Positions 23,113 to 34,536 of a DNA stretch of 61,774 bases are shown here, one piece after another (the stretch's first letter is position 1; the number at the start of each line of letters is the position of its first letter). The stretch is from Zancudomyces culisetae (lineage: Eukaryota; Kickxellomycota; Harpellomycetes; Harpellales; Legeriomycetaceae), in contig LSSK01000104.1 in assembly GCA_001969505.1 (NCBI GenBank), positions 10,128-71,901 of the forward strand, given 5' to 3'. Below the pieces are notes generated by a model. It was not told the origin of the DNA. It worked only from the letters and a program-made list of their open reading frames with translations, and did not search any database. Position numbers and translations under genes: made by a program.

Positions 23113-23916
23113 TCTTTTTGTTTTTATTATACTATAAAATCACCAGTTTTTTAGATGGAGGCAAATGTTGGTATTTCAATTCTGCAATTATCCACACTCT
23201 TTTCCTTTGAGAAAATTAAATGAATATATTGTGTTTTGGTTTTGTGAATTGAATTGGCGAAACCCCCATTTGAAAATTAACTGAAATGTTACCATTCCAC
23301 TTCAACTAACGAATAGAGCAACAGGATTTAGATTGGGAAATAGAATAACTGACTGTTCCTAGGCCACTCTCGTGTAGAATGCTCTTAATTTCAAAAAATA
23401 AATTCAGCAACATCAATTTAACAGCAGAAATTAATTAAAAGTTTTTTTTTTATCCTCTTTCTCGCATAACTTATCTTTCTAAAAAAAATATACGTAGTTT
23501 CCGAGAAATAGAATTGAATGTATGGACATTTGGTCGTGCTCTTTTAGCAAAGAAATATTTTCATTTGCATGGAAAACGTGGGTGCTAAAAGTGGAAGTAT
23601 TTTTATAACAGAGAATATATCATCCACTTTAAACGAACGCTTTTGTTACAAAGATATATTGGTTTTATTGAGCTAGCATAAAATTGTCCCTACTACTAAA
23701 CGTTCATAAAGAAAAATAAAAGTACAAACCTCATGACAGCTTCAGTCATGAATAAATCAATGTAACTGTCTTTTTTCTTACATATACAGGACAATGATTG
23801 CATCATTCCTAGGTATACTCCACATTATCACAGAGTTTTTTTCTGTCTTGGTTCATTCCGGGAACACAAAAAAATTGAACAAGGGTATAGACGAGTAAAA
23901 TAACTGTCTTTAACCA

Positions 23917-23959
23917 AACCAAACCAAACTAAACTAAACTAAACTAAACTAAACTAAAC
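23917..23959. repeat. 5-bp tandem repeat (AAACT)
   Basis: Eight to nine near-perfect copies of AAACT/AAACC in the VPS74-Nox intergenic region. Confidence 0.85.
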
Positions 23960-24277
23960 AGTGGTTTGAGTAGGTACCGAACGACATCGAAACTAGTACA
24001 GTTTTCCCTTGTCAGAGGTATAATTGATTTATCTAGTTTGAAGTGGATCCACAAGACAAAACAATAGATACTTGGTTTATTTTTGTTATTAGCCGTGTAC
24101 AAACTGACCATGTGTGTATTTACTCCTCACATTTCTCTACCTTTTCCCTTTTTCCTCGCTGTTTGTAAATCAAGAAATAGTAAATTCAATAAATTTATAA
24201 TATATATCCGTCCTGAAAATATGGACATTAAACAGAGCTGGTACCACAGACTAAAACCTCAAAGGAGAGAAAATTGA

Positions 24278-24342
24278 AATTGAAATTGGAGTTGGAAGTG
24301 GAAGTGGAACTGGAAGTGGAACTGGAATTAGAATTAGAATTC
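24278..24342. repeat. 6-bp purine-rich tandem repeat
   Basis: About eleven imperfect hexamers of the form GAAATT, GGAAGT, GGAACT and GAATTA, drifting along the array. There is no coding role. Confidence 0.75.
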
Positions 24343-25728
24343 AAGTTTGTGTAGTATTCAACTGTATTGTAGAGCCCAAATCTACACATACTGGTATTTG
24401 TAAAGAGTAGACATGCATACTATCAAATAGACTATTGTTTGTAGCTATATTGACATCTATAAACATAAGCAACCTTGTACATACACCATAATATTTAGTG
24501 CATCAAGGCATTTTGTGATACTTCTTGAAAATCTAGTATAATAATGACTAAAACCTAGAAGGTTAAAGCTTTTAATGTGGTATTAGAGCTATCACTACTG
24601 GGAACACAACTTTTCGTTTGGTTAGCAATTTTTTCTATTCATACTTCTAGTTTTATTTAACCAACTCCTTCAACTTATCTTTATTACTAATAATAAACTA
24701 TAAAGTATTTTGAATGAGAACTTTATAATTTCTGTTATCTTGTGCAGTTGATTTTTGAATGAAATAGAATATATAACGGGTATTCTGTGATTGTGGCTGT
24801 GTGATTATCACTTGTTCATTGTGCAAATTAAATAACGATGCAATTGTTTGGGAAGATATGGAGTAGACAAAGTCGATTGAAATATAGTGCATTGTATAAT
24901 TCAATTGTAAAAATAAAAACAAAAAGAAAGGAAAAGGGCGCTATTCAATCTCTTTCGCTTATTACCCGAAACAAATAAAACCCCCCAAAAAAAATCTTGG
25001 TCTGCAGCCACGATGAGATGTTCGTGTAACAATGCAAGGGTATCGGTTGTTGAGCAATTAGGGTTTGGTTTAATGGAATGCAATCTTGCCACTAGTCCTT
25101 GCTTTAGTGGACATGTAGGGGCGTTCGTAAAAGTTTAAAAAAAAATGTCTCCGCCATATTATTAGTGAATATTAAGCAATATCAATTTAATATACCAATT
25201 TAATTTCCAAGCCAGAGATGATAAAGTTAAAAGTTCATGATAGTAATAGCATCTCCGCTTTAATAAAGGTCAGCCTTTAAATTGTACTAAGTTAGGGTTT
25301 AGCGGAGTTCACGGTACCAACAAATTAGTCCTGTACTTGGAAAAGTATGCTATTGAACACCAGAATTAGAGTTTGGACGTGTGGTGGCAACCAGCGTACT
25401 TAAAATCAATTGTGTCTATTCTGACCATTATAAATTTTTCTTCATTATTCACACTATCAAGGTCCAAAAATTCTCATAGGATTAGCATCACTTTTATGTT
25501 TATGACTCCTTTTTTAAAAAAAAACGTAATAAATATGTGAAAAATGCGCTACTCTGTTATTTTTAAATAATGTAAATATACATATTGAAAATATCATAAA
25601 AGTAAAAATCATAACTACATCACTCAGTATTAGGACATCCAAGTATTCGAACTAATTATATCCTATTCAAACGACACAGCGTAATTGCAGCTGAAATCCA
25701 TGAACCAAGAGAATTATATTTCATCAAA

Positions 25729-27950
25729 ATGTTAAAAAACAAACCGTCTTCGGCCTTAAACGAAATAACAAGTAAGAGAACAACATTACAATTATACTGC
25801 AAGTATAGAGTATCTTATATAATAGTGAATGTTATCTATACATAGTTGGCAACAGAGGTGTCTTTATACTTCTCACTCTGCTTCAGGTGTATTTGTATTC
25901 ACACAACATGATCAAATTTCGAAAAGGAAACGTCGTTAAAAATTTGTACTTTTGTACGTTTCTTCCACTGAATATAAACTTTGCACTAATTTTTTTCTTC
26001 ATGTCACCAACACTGTTGATGATACTAAGAGCAACTATTTTGGATCCAATATGCAGATTGCTGAAGATAATGAAAGCGTCAAAGTCGTACTGGTGGTGGA
26101 GATCCATAAGATTCGAAAACACTGTAGGCCTTCACATATTTACAGCGCTTTGGCTACTATTTTGGGCTTACATTCATGGCATGCTGGCTCTGGTGTATTT
26201 TTACCTTAATGTGTTTACTGGTGAGCCAAGAGGGAAAAAACAAAAAAGGTTTTCTATTTATAATGATCACAGTCCTCAAGTACTTGATCTTATTCCATCG
26301 AATAAAGGCAAAAAAAACGTAATATTTCTACTATCAAAGGCAAACCTATACATGTTTATTACCGGATTTGTTTTGCTGGGCTTATTCACAATAATAAGTG
26401 TATTGGCATTACGTAAGTTATTTATATATTATAATTAAAAAGAAAACCTAACGTTTATTACCAATGACATACATATATCACATTATTCATAAACACATCA
26501 TACTTATCGTGCTTATATGTTATCTCAAAAACTAGCCAAGATCAGAAAACGATTTTTTGAACTGTTCTACTACACGCATCATTTGTTCATTCCAGCAATA
26601 TTTTTGTACTATCTTCATGCAGGAAAGATAGACATTTATTGGGGTATTACAATTGGTATATACATTGCTGATAGAGTATACAGAACGATCATGAAAAGAA
26701 GACTAAACAATCCTACGCTTATTGTGAAAAGGTGGGCTCCAAATACTCTTGAGATAAGGATTCCGGCGAGAATGGGATTCTATAAACTAATCTCTTACCC
26801 GAGATTGAGTATTGCACAGTACCTTTATCTAAACTGCCCATCACTCTCGTTTCTACAGTGGCATCCATTTGATACGACTTTTGCGCCTGGGGATACTCAT
26901 GCTAGCGTGTTTATCTCTTGTAGACAAGGATGGACACAAAAACTATACAACAAAATATTTAACGACGACACTCTCTCGTCAGTTGGCTCGTATGCAAAGC
27001 TTGAAGTTTTAAGGTCACCAAGCGCTAATGAGTTTTCTGGAGCATCATTTTTAAATAACAACAATAATAATGATACATCTGTCATAAAAAAAAATCCTGA
27101 GAATGATGCTTATCACATTCAGAATTTTGAAAAGGGGACCAACCCATCAAATACTGAAAAACCATCAATTCAAGACCACACCGAGCGCAACCAACGATTC
27201 AATAATTTTGAAGTCATAACCGCCAAGACTAACAACCTGACACTACTAATCAGTACCACATACAAGTCGCCGCTCTACTATGTTATAGAAAATCAGATTG
27301 GTGCATTTATTGTCGGCGGCACTGGTGTAGCTGTTGCACTCTCCATTGGAAAAATGTTCATTCGAAATTTGGCAAAACGATATTGGGACTTAAAACTGGA
27401 AAAAGTATACGTTTTTTGGATTTGCAGTAACCAGCAGATGTTCAATATTATAGAGGTAAAAAACTATTAATTATTATTTCTTTCTAGTTATAAAGCAAAT
27501 TCTAACTGCCCAAAAATCGATTAGAAAATGTGCGAGGAAGTAGTACAAAAAAACATGCAAGACAAGGTCGAAATAGTCCTTTACAAGACTGCAGAACCTA
27601 TTGGCGCAGAGGGCATCGAGTGGGTAAATAAATTGCAAACCTTGGCTCCACAAGGAGTGACGTGGATTTCTATTAGGAATGGAAGGCCTGATATATCTGA
27701 GGTGTACCAGTATTTGGTCGAAAGTAACATTTCTAAAACCGTTGGGGTAGCGGCGGTGGGACCTAAAAAACTTATTAGAACCGCCAGAAGAGCATCCGTA
27801 TACTACAACCGAAGTAAAAGCGCCAAAGGCAAAATCAATTTCTATCAAGGTAATTATTTCTTTATCTAAATACTCGATCCATATTTTTATCCAACCAACC
27901 TTTTTAACTTGACTATCACTTGACTGTTAAAATTAATAGAATTCTACTAG
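25729..27950 (+). CDS. Nox-like ferric-reductase-superfamily membrane oxidoreductase, five exons
   Basis: Proposed exons: 25729-25771, 25846-26412, 26536-27455, 27525-27849 and an 11-nt last exon 27940-27950. All junctions keep frame with GT/AG ends, giving 621 residues. Transmembrane helices include one at about 18-34. The bis-haem histidine pairs are H111/H125 (14 apart) and H218 or H219 with H231, the latter in a THHLF motif typical of Nox enzymes. The FAD region has QYLYLNCPSLSFLQWHPFD (about 298-316), close to Nox except that HPF is followed by Asp rather than Thr/Ser. The NADPH-side GGTGVAVA motif lies at 464-470, and the preceding Gly-Pro-Tyr-Gly element is not recognisable. The microexon adds Glu-Phe-Tyr, restoring the terminal aromatic of Nox proteins. 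It may make superoxide or reduce metals; an Aim14/Yno1-type relative is the main alternative. Splice sites are predicted only. Confidence 0.8.
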
Positions 27951-28436
27951 GGTCCTGAGTATTAAGAGTCCAAAATAAACATAACAATCAGCATATTTAA
28001 TAACAAGAATGATTCAATACACTTTTTCTAATAACTAACTTATTTTTATTTATAACACTGATGTTGTACATTCTATCAACATCTTTGTTCGTACATAGTT
28101 TTCAATAGCACTTTTCCTGTCAAATAAAGAAGATATGAATAGCTAAATATTTTGATATATAAAGTCCGTTTAGAACTACGAGTTAAATGTGTAGCTCTGG
28201 AATGACCAGCTAACTCAGCAGCGGTTAGCCCTTCTTTTTTTTTTCTCTCTCCGTTCTCAGAAGCGGATCTTTCAGTTTGCCACTACTTAGATCAAGATTT
28301 ATGGTTTGCTCGTTGACATTGTTGCTCTACAAAAATAGTACCCAGACTTTGCAATGGGTTTAAAAAGTGCACTTATATTGAACCAGACGTTACTATTGCT
28401 TTGTGACCCTCTTTCAAAAAAGGATAGTTGTGGTTT
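27951..28436. other. Convergent intergenic, no gene seen
   Basis: About 490 bp between the 3' ends of the Nox-like gene and the multi-pass membrane protein gene. No RNA gene was recognised. Confidence 0.6.
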
Positions 28437-30585
28437 CTAAGCAATAAACGAAAAGGTGGTAAAAAGAAAACAAACAACAGCCATACCAATACCCAAACCA
28501 GAATAAACTACAGACTCTGAAATCACAGAGATAGGGGATTCATCAACACTATTGTACAGAGAAGTGGATAGTAGAAAACCCCACAAAATACAACAGTAAC
28601 CACACGTCCTGAACAAGTTAATACTCGACACATAACAAGGATGAGTCCTTATATTAAAACAAACCATTGAAATGATGGTAGCCATGGAAAATAGACTCTG
28701 AAATGGTGAGTAGTCCCTGNNNNNNNNNNNNNNNNNNNNNNNNNNNNNNNNNNNNNNNNNNNNNNNNNNNNNNNNNNNNNNNNNNNNNNNNNNNNNNNNN
28801 NNNNNNNNNNNNNNNNNNNNNNNNNNNNNNNNNNNNNNNNNNNNNNNNNNNNNNNNNNNNNNNNNNNNNNNNNNNNNNNNNNNNNNNNNNNNNNNNNNNN
28901 NNNNNNNNNNNNNNNNNNNNNNNNNNNNNNNNNNNNNNNNNNNNNNNNNNNNNNNNNNNNNNNNNNNNNNNNNNNNNNNNNNNNNNNNNNNNNNNNNNNN
29001 NNNNNNNNNNNNNNNNNNNNNNNNNNNNNNNNNNNNNNNNNNNNNNNNNNNNNNNNNNNNNNNNNNNNNNNNNNNNNNNNNNNNNNNNNNNNNNNNNNNN
29101 NNNNNNNNNNNNNNNNNNNNNNNNNNNNNNNNNNNNNNNNNNNNNNNNNNNNNNNNNNNNNNNNNNNNNNNNNNNNNNNNNNNNNNNNNNNNNNNNNNNN
29201 NNNNNNNNNNNNNNNNNNNNNNNNNNNNNNNNNNNNNNNNNNNNNNNNNNNNNNNNNNNNNNNNNNNNNNNNNNNNNNNNNNNNNNNTTTGCAAATGTTA
29301 AAGGTATATCTTACGGCTAGAGATATATATGTAAACAAATATGTAAACAAATATGTCGAGTTATCTATGTTGGTCGTGGAAAATAATAATGCGGTTTTCA
29401 AGCACTCGATTGAATTGAGTGGAATTGGTAACAAATTTACCGTATAACAAATATGTACATACACACATAAAACTTACTTTGGTTTTTCAAGAAAGCTACT
29501 CCAAAAGATTTGAATTGGATTTCGCCTTTTCGTGGTAAATACTCATAGCAGCAGCTGAATATCGTGAATATTATGTAGAATACGGTGTATGCAAGTAAAC
29601 TAACAACTAAAAGTGACAAGTTGTTTTCGACCGCACAATTTAGAACGCCTATTCGGAACCTCGAAGGATCAATAGGACTTCCGTGCCGTTTTTCAAGCAG
29701 AATATTGGTATTGCATGATATCGAGCTCAAATATATCACAAGTGTCGGGAGGTAGAGCAAATTAACAACCGGAACCAAAAAGTAAATTAAAAAGAGTAGT
29801 CGTTTTCGAAGCATATATATGAGCACTAGTGTTAGTACCAGTGCTCCGTGTATTGAAAGGCATCCATACATAAGAACCAAGTATACTTTACTTGTGATAA
29901 GGCTCAAAAAACGGTTGAGTCCACCTTCATCAAAACTACCGTACACATCAATTATTTGACGAACAGGATACCAGCATAAAAGCAGTACTTCCATTAGTAT
30001 AACCAATATCTGCACTACGTTAAGGATGTTCAAATCAAACTTCTTGTATTGAGTGTTGTAAATTTTGAGGTGCAGCAGCGCATTCCTGGTAAAATACATT
30101 CGTCGTTTAAAGTATATCCTCTGTCTAAACATGACCAGTAAATTCAAATTTATAATGTAAACCAATGCTCCTTGCTGTAAAAGCCCTCCAAACATTATTG
30201 CAACCCCTGCAACTATCCCAAAAGTAAATACCAAGCTGAATATGTCTATCGTTACATATTCCATATTTTTCTGTTTGTTCTCACCCTTTTTCAGAAACTT
30301 ATACAGATTAAAATAACCGAGAAATATGTTGAGTTGAAATTTTAAATTGTCTACAAATAAAAGCAGCTCGTCAGCTAAGATGTGCTCTTGCTGCTCAACT
30401 CTGTTTATCTTTGCTTCACATATATCCCGGCTTTCATTTCCCTCGGTAATGTCGTTAAATTCAAATGTATTTCCCTTTGTACCATATCGCTGCATAGTGT
30501 TGTATACAAACATACCGAGGATTAGCACCCCCACGGAGCCAAAGATTACCCCAATTAACAAATTATCTACGTAACCCGAATCCAT
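28437..30585 (-). CDS. Multi-pass membrane protein of unknown family, interrupted by assembly gap
   Basis: Exon 1 (complement 29478-30585) encodes 369 residues, starts at ATG 30585 and ends at a GTAAGT donor. It has an N-terminal helix (about 8-28), a short charged loop, then roughly seven more hydrophobic segments with a basic RKRLLF loop near 260. The gap 28720-29287 hides the rest of the intron and possibly coding sequence. After the gap a minus-strand frame continues from about 28719 to the stop at 28437 with two or three further hydrophobic segments, so I infer one gene. Total helix count is about ten. No transporter or receptor signature is evident to me. It lies tail to tail with the Nox-like gene; any functional link is speculative. 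Confidence 0.6.
28720..29287. other. Assembly gap
   Basis: 568 N inside the multi-pass membrane protein gene. Unlike the first gap it is not flanked by homopolymers. Confidence 0.95.
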
Positions 30586-31837
30586 GTTTATACTGCGCAG
30601 AACTGTAGTTTACTATAACTTGGAAGCATCTCTCAATATGTGCTTTTATATATTCTCGTTTATCCTGGTTTCAAAATTAAACATAGATCTCCTTATGGGA
30701 TACCTGGATAATCCAAAACCCGAAATCTATAATTTGAAAAGTGTGCGTGTGTACATTTATATCACCAAAGGGCTCAAAATATAATGAAATGAGAATACGA
30801 AAAAAAGAGTAATGAAAATCACGGCTGTAACAACGTGTTTAACTTCAAGATTTTTATTTTATTATTTTTTGCTGGTGATTAATCTAGTGAATGAAACTTG
30901 AGTTTAATTTTGCCCTAATTGTTTAAAGATAGAGTTCGATAATTTCTGATCGCCAAAAAAAAAAGAATTAGGATAAAAGTAAACAGGAGTACACGTTTTT
31001 ATTCGCATGCAGTTTTTATGCTTTCTGTTAGAATCGCGAATCTAAATTCTTTCCAATAAAACGTGACATTTAAGCCTGGGTAATACTTTATATTACTCCA
31101 ATCTCATCTAACTGAACACAAGCTTTGAGTTGGTCAGATTTTGTTTTGTTTCCTATTATTTAATCAAATCAAATATGAAAGATAGTGAAAATCCCAATTT
31201 AAAATAACCATTGAGAAAAAAAATGTTAAGCATAGTAGGCAAGGTGACGGGTACAGCAGGATGTTGCATCTGTTACTAGCCATACATATATTAACCGTCT
31301 GAAAACATTGATTTACCTGCCAGAAATGAAATTTATCCCCAACTTATCCTACCTTTGATACTACTCAACTCTTATCTGGAAGAAGATTCCTGCAAAATAA
31401 ACTTTACAGCTATAGTTGAAGTTTTTGGTATTGCCATAGGTCTGGAATGAGCATTTAATATTACTAAGAGCAACATTTGAGAAAAATCACAGAATACTCG
31501 TTTTGGAGGATAAACTGCAATGATAATAATAATGATAATAATAATGATGATGATGAAAGGGTGGATTCCGCCGCAAAGTCTTATTCAAAATTTATCTTCA
31601 ATCAAACGGCAAATGTATATATTTTCGTAAGAATTACTACCCATGTGCTAGATTCCCAAACATTTATCTTTATGTAAACTCTTTCTAGTAAGTAAATGCT
31701 ATGTCACCGTGGTTGCTACTCTGAAAAGAATGCTGCAAAGGCACAATGTTGGCGTATACAATATTTAGTGACAGATATAATTAAAAAGGCTTCCCCAATT
31801 AACTTTGCGTGAATAAAACGAATAAATATCTACAGGT
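30586..31837. other. Intergenic, no gene seen
   Basis: About 1.25 kb between the start of the membrane-protein gene and the 3' end of YRA1. A small GAT/AAT repeat lies at about 31519-31556. Nothing else is supported. Confidence 0.55.
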
Positions 31838-32912
31838 TTATTTTGGTGCGTCAGCTTTCTCTGCTTGTTCGGAATGCATGTACTTTTCCATTTCAGAATC
31901 CAATTCTTCGGACGTTACTGGTCTATTTGCACTATTTTGATGTTTATTTTTAAACCCGCCAGGGTTTTTCATGTAGGGATTATGGCGTGCTCTATTTCCT
32001 TGAAAGTTATAGTTCCTAAAAATTCCAGAAAATACAAAGCCTTAGAAATCATTAGCTCCATGGAAAGAAATAGAAATAGGTAGGGGTTACTCTTACATCT
32101 GCATCGTATTGCTGCCAAAGGTATTGGGTCCACGCACTTGTGGTTGCATTGAAAGCATTGCCATTTGAGGATGTGACTCATACGAACTAAGTAGCTCTAT
32201 TCGCATTGGTCGACCTATTATTGTTGCGCAAATATGAGTTTAAGTATGCTCGTATTACTTTTTCTTAGGTGGGGAGAAATAGTAAATAGTATATATTGTA
32301 TTTATGGATAAAAAACAGACGAAAATAACAAACAAAGGGATTACCATCAAGTGTGACGCCGTTATATTTTTGAATTGCAAAGGCAGCATGATATGGATTT
32401 GAAAACACAACTGTTCCATTTCCTTTAGATTTGCCATTTGCATCATGATTTAAGGTGGCTGAAACTAAAGGTCCGATTTGGCCAAATAAATCCTATGCGG
32501 GGTATTAAAATATGGTATCGTGTTGGTTTTGATTATACACAGTACGGATAGAGTGGAAATGTAAACATAAATGTAAAGTAGAAAAATGCATACATCTACA
32601 TGCAAATACCGAGCAAAGATGGTGTGGTCTACTTACTTTTAAATCTTTTTCTGTGACATTGTAATCTAGGTTGCTTATACGAATCTTCCCGAGGGTATGA
32701 GCGCCTTGTAGTGCATTCGATTGCATAATCAACATTTGATTTTGAAGCATCTGTTGCTGCTGCACTGAATTGGCAAAGTTGGTATTTCTGTTGTTATAGG
32801 AATTTTTGAAATTCTTGTTTCTGTTATTTGAGTTTCTGATTGGTCCAGTTCTTTTATTCTTGGAGGATTCCGAAATTATCTCGTCTAAAGATTTATCCAT
32901 ATTTGAGCTCAT
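31838..32912 (-). CDS. YRA1: REF/ALY mRNA export adaptor Yra1, four exons
   Basis: Exons (complement): 32637-32912, 32345-32492, 32097-32214 and 31838-32015. Introns are 144, 130 and 81 bp, and the product is 239 residues. An N-terminal Sub2/UAP56-binding motif (MDKSLDEIIS, 5-14) precedes a basic Asn/Arg-rich segment and a Gln/Met patch. The RRM (about 76-150) has RNP2 IRISNL at 77-82 and RNP1 KGNGTVVF at 115-122. A second Sub2-binding motif sits at the C-terminus (EELDSEMEKY, about 217-226). This full layout is diagnostic of Yra1/ALYREF, which loads onto TREX-associated mRNPs and recruits Mex67. Yeast YRA1 is autoregulated through its intron; whether these smaller introns serve that role cannot be seen. 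A second RRM gene starts 493 bp away on the other strand. Confidence 0.93.
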
Positions 32913-33404
32913 CTTGAGTAGATTGGAATATATAAAATCAAAAGATATTTGTTCTTGAGCCTTTTGTTTTTAGAGTATTTAACAACTTGTTTTTAATATT
33001 TTTTCTAGTTTATGCTAGAGAAAATATCGTTCAAGAAAATACAATTTGAGGATTAGAATTTGCGTGTTTGGTGGGTGGAAATTGGATTTCGGAGTGCACG
33101 AGTCGTGTTGTAAAAAATAAAATAAAAAGGAGCATGAAAAGTAGCAAATAATTGCAAAAAGTGCACAAATTAAAGAAAAAAAGAAAGAAAAGACTGGGAT
33201 CTTACAACCAATTGAAAGTTGGCTTCAGCAAACTTTGGTATTTTTCCAGCTGGAATAACTAGTTCAAAAATCAAGTAAAGCGCGATAATACTTGAAAAAC
33301 ACTATACTTTGATATTCCTTTTACAAACTACACAATAGATTAAGGAAGTTTTATTTTTTTTTTGATCAAGGCGACCAAAGTAAATAGGACAACATTTTAT
33401 CAAA
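32913..33404. promoter_or_regulatory. Shared divergent promoter of YRA1 and the second RRM gene
   Basis: 492 bp between the two start codons (32912 minus, 33405 plus). It is AT-rich, and no clear TATA or operator element can be singled out. Confidence 0.5.
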
Positions 33405-34402
33405 ATGGAGGATTCTGAATCACCAAGACAAATCACAATCAAAGGTAAAAAGCAATTTAACAGGGGACTAGTGTCAGATTCTTTGATTGAAGAGGAGTTG
33501 GGCGCTAAAAACAGGAGATACTCGCCTTATCGAACATACAGGGTAAGGATAGCTCAGAAATGCGCCTTTCAGCAAGTATAGCATATATATGTATATCTAT
33601 GTTTATGTTTATACTCGTAAAATTTGAGTATAGCCGTGCGCTAAATCACTCCTCAGTATTAAAAAGATGGAATATCGAAATAAACAATAGGATAAGGATA
33701 GGAACAGACATAGGGATGGGGATCGAGATAGGGGTAGAGACAGAGATAATGATATAAGTAGAGATAGGGGTAGAGGTAGAGGTAGAGGTAGAGGGGAATG
33801 GAGACATGACAAATACGTAGATGACAGGGCGCCTAACCGAACGTTGGACATAGAGAGTAGATTGGGCTTTAAATCTCGAAAGGAGGCGATGAGAAAACCG
33901 GATGCATATCAGGAAAAGCGAGCGGTATGGGTTACAAATTTCACCAGCGATATCGAGCCGCAGGATTTAAAGGTACTCCGAATGTTTATACTATTCCTTT
34001 ATTGACAAACACCCAAGGATTACCTTTTGAAGGAAATGATTTTTTTTTGTGGTCGAGATTGTGGTTTTTGTTGTTATTTTTAGTTGCCATTATGGTGTAT
34101 ACTAATCTTTTGAGGATAAATAGGACTTTTTTTCTGACCTTGGACCGATAGAGCAAGTGCGAATACTTAAAGATGATAGTGGCAACAGCTTGTGTAGTGC
34201 AGAAATAGTGTACAAAAGCAATTCAAGTGCGCAAGACGCAATTGATACATATGAAGGGGAATATATACGCAGCGGAAAGTTTAGTAAGTGCGGGTTTTTA
34301 TTCTCCATTCAACTGGAGTTAACATCCACATATAAAAAAGAACAATGTATATTTATAAAATGTATTACAGACAAGCGTTCTTCTTGGTTAAGAGACAGAT
34401 AA
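33405..34402 (+). CDS. RD/RG-rich single-RRM protein, YRA-neighbour, four exons
   Basis: Predicted exons 33405-33542, 33691-33972, 34124-34283 and 34371-34402, giving 203 residues. All junctions have GT/AG ends and keep frame, and intron 2 has a TACTAAT branch site. The N-terminus is followed by an Arg/Asp-rich block (about 47-70) and an RGRGRGRG run (about 73-81). A GEWRHDKY element comes next, then a compact RRM (about 123-190) with RNP2 VWVTNF at 125-130 and a weak RNP1 (CSAEIVY). The tail is only some 13 residues. No Sub2-binding motif is evident, unlike Yra1, so I do not assign YRA2. An mRNA export or splicing adaptor is likely from composition and position, but this is inference. The end of the RRM and the last small exon are the least certain parts. 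Confidence 0.7.
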
Positions 34403-34536
34403 ATAAATATGTAAATATTTATCTCAGTCTGGATACATAACCATACATAGATTCGAGGTTGAATATAACATATTCCAGCAAACTCAAAGACGATCTATTT
34501 ACGATGTAATAACAGGGCTGATGTATGCGGAATTTG

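Larger units (their letters stand above)
23113..25728. other. Intergenic with simple repeats, no gene called
   Basis: About 2.6 kb between the divergent VPS74 and Nox-like genes. It holds a 5-bp AAACT/AAACC tandem repeat (about 23917-23959) and a 6-bp GGAAGT/GGAACT/GAATTA repeat (about 24278-24342). Around 24930-25140 both strands carry short coding-like frames, but neither has a supportable gene structure. Confidence 0.5.

Noticed and set aside
25013-25138. Plus-strand 41-codon ATG frame with four cysteines, overlapped by a coding-like minus-strand frame
   Set aside because: Too short, no signal peptide, no family, and the opposite strand has no ATG; cannot choose between chance and a real exon.
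27456-27490. Alternative Nox acceptor (TTTCTAG at 27481-27487)
   Set aside because: Using it gives an immediate TAA stop; the later TAG at 27522-27524 keeps the frame.
28200-28262. tRNA-like GGTTAGC and CAGCAG block
   Set aside because: No cloverleaf or B box; probably chance.
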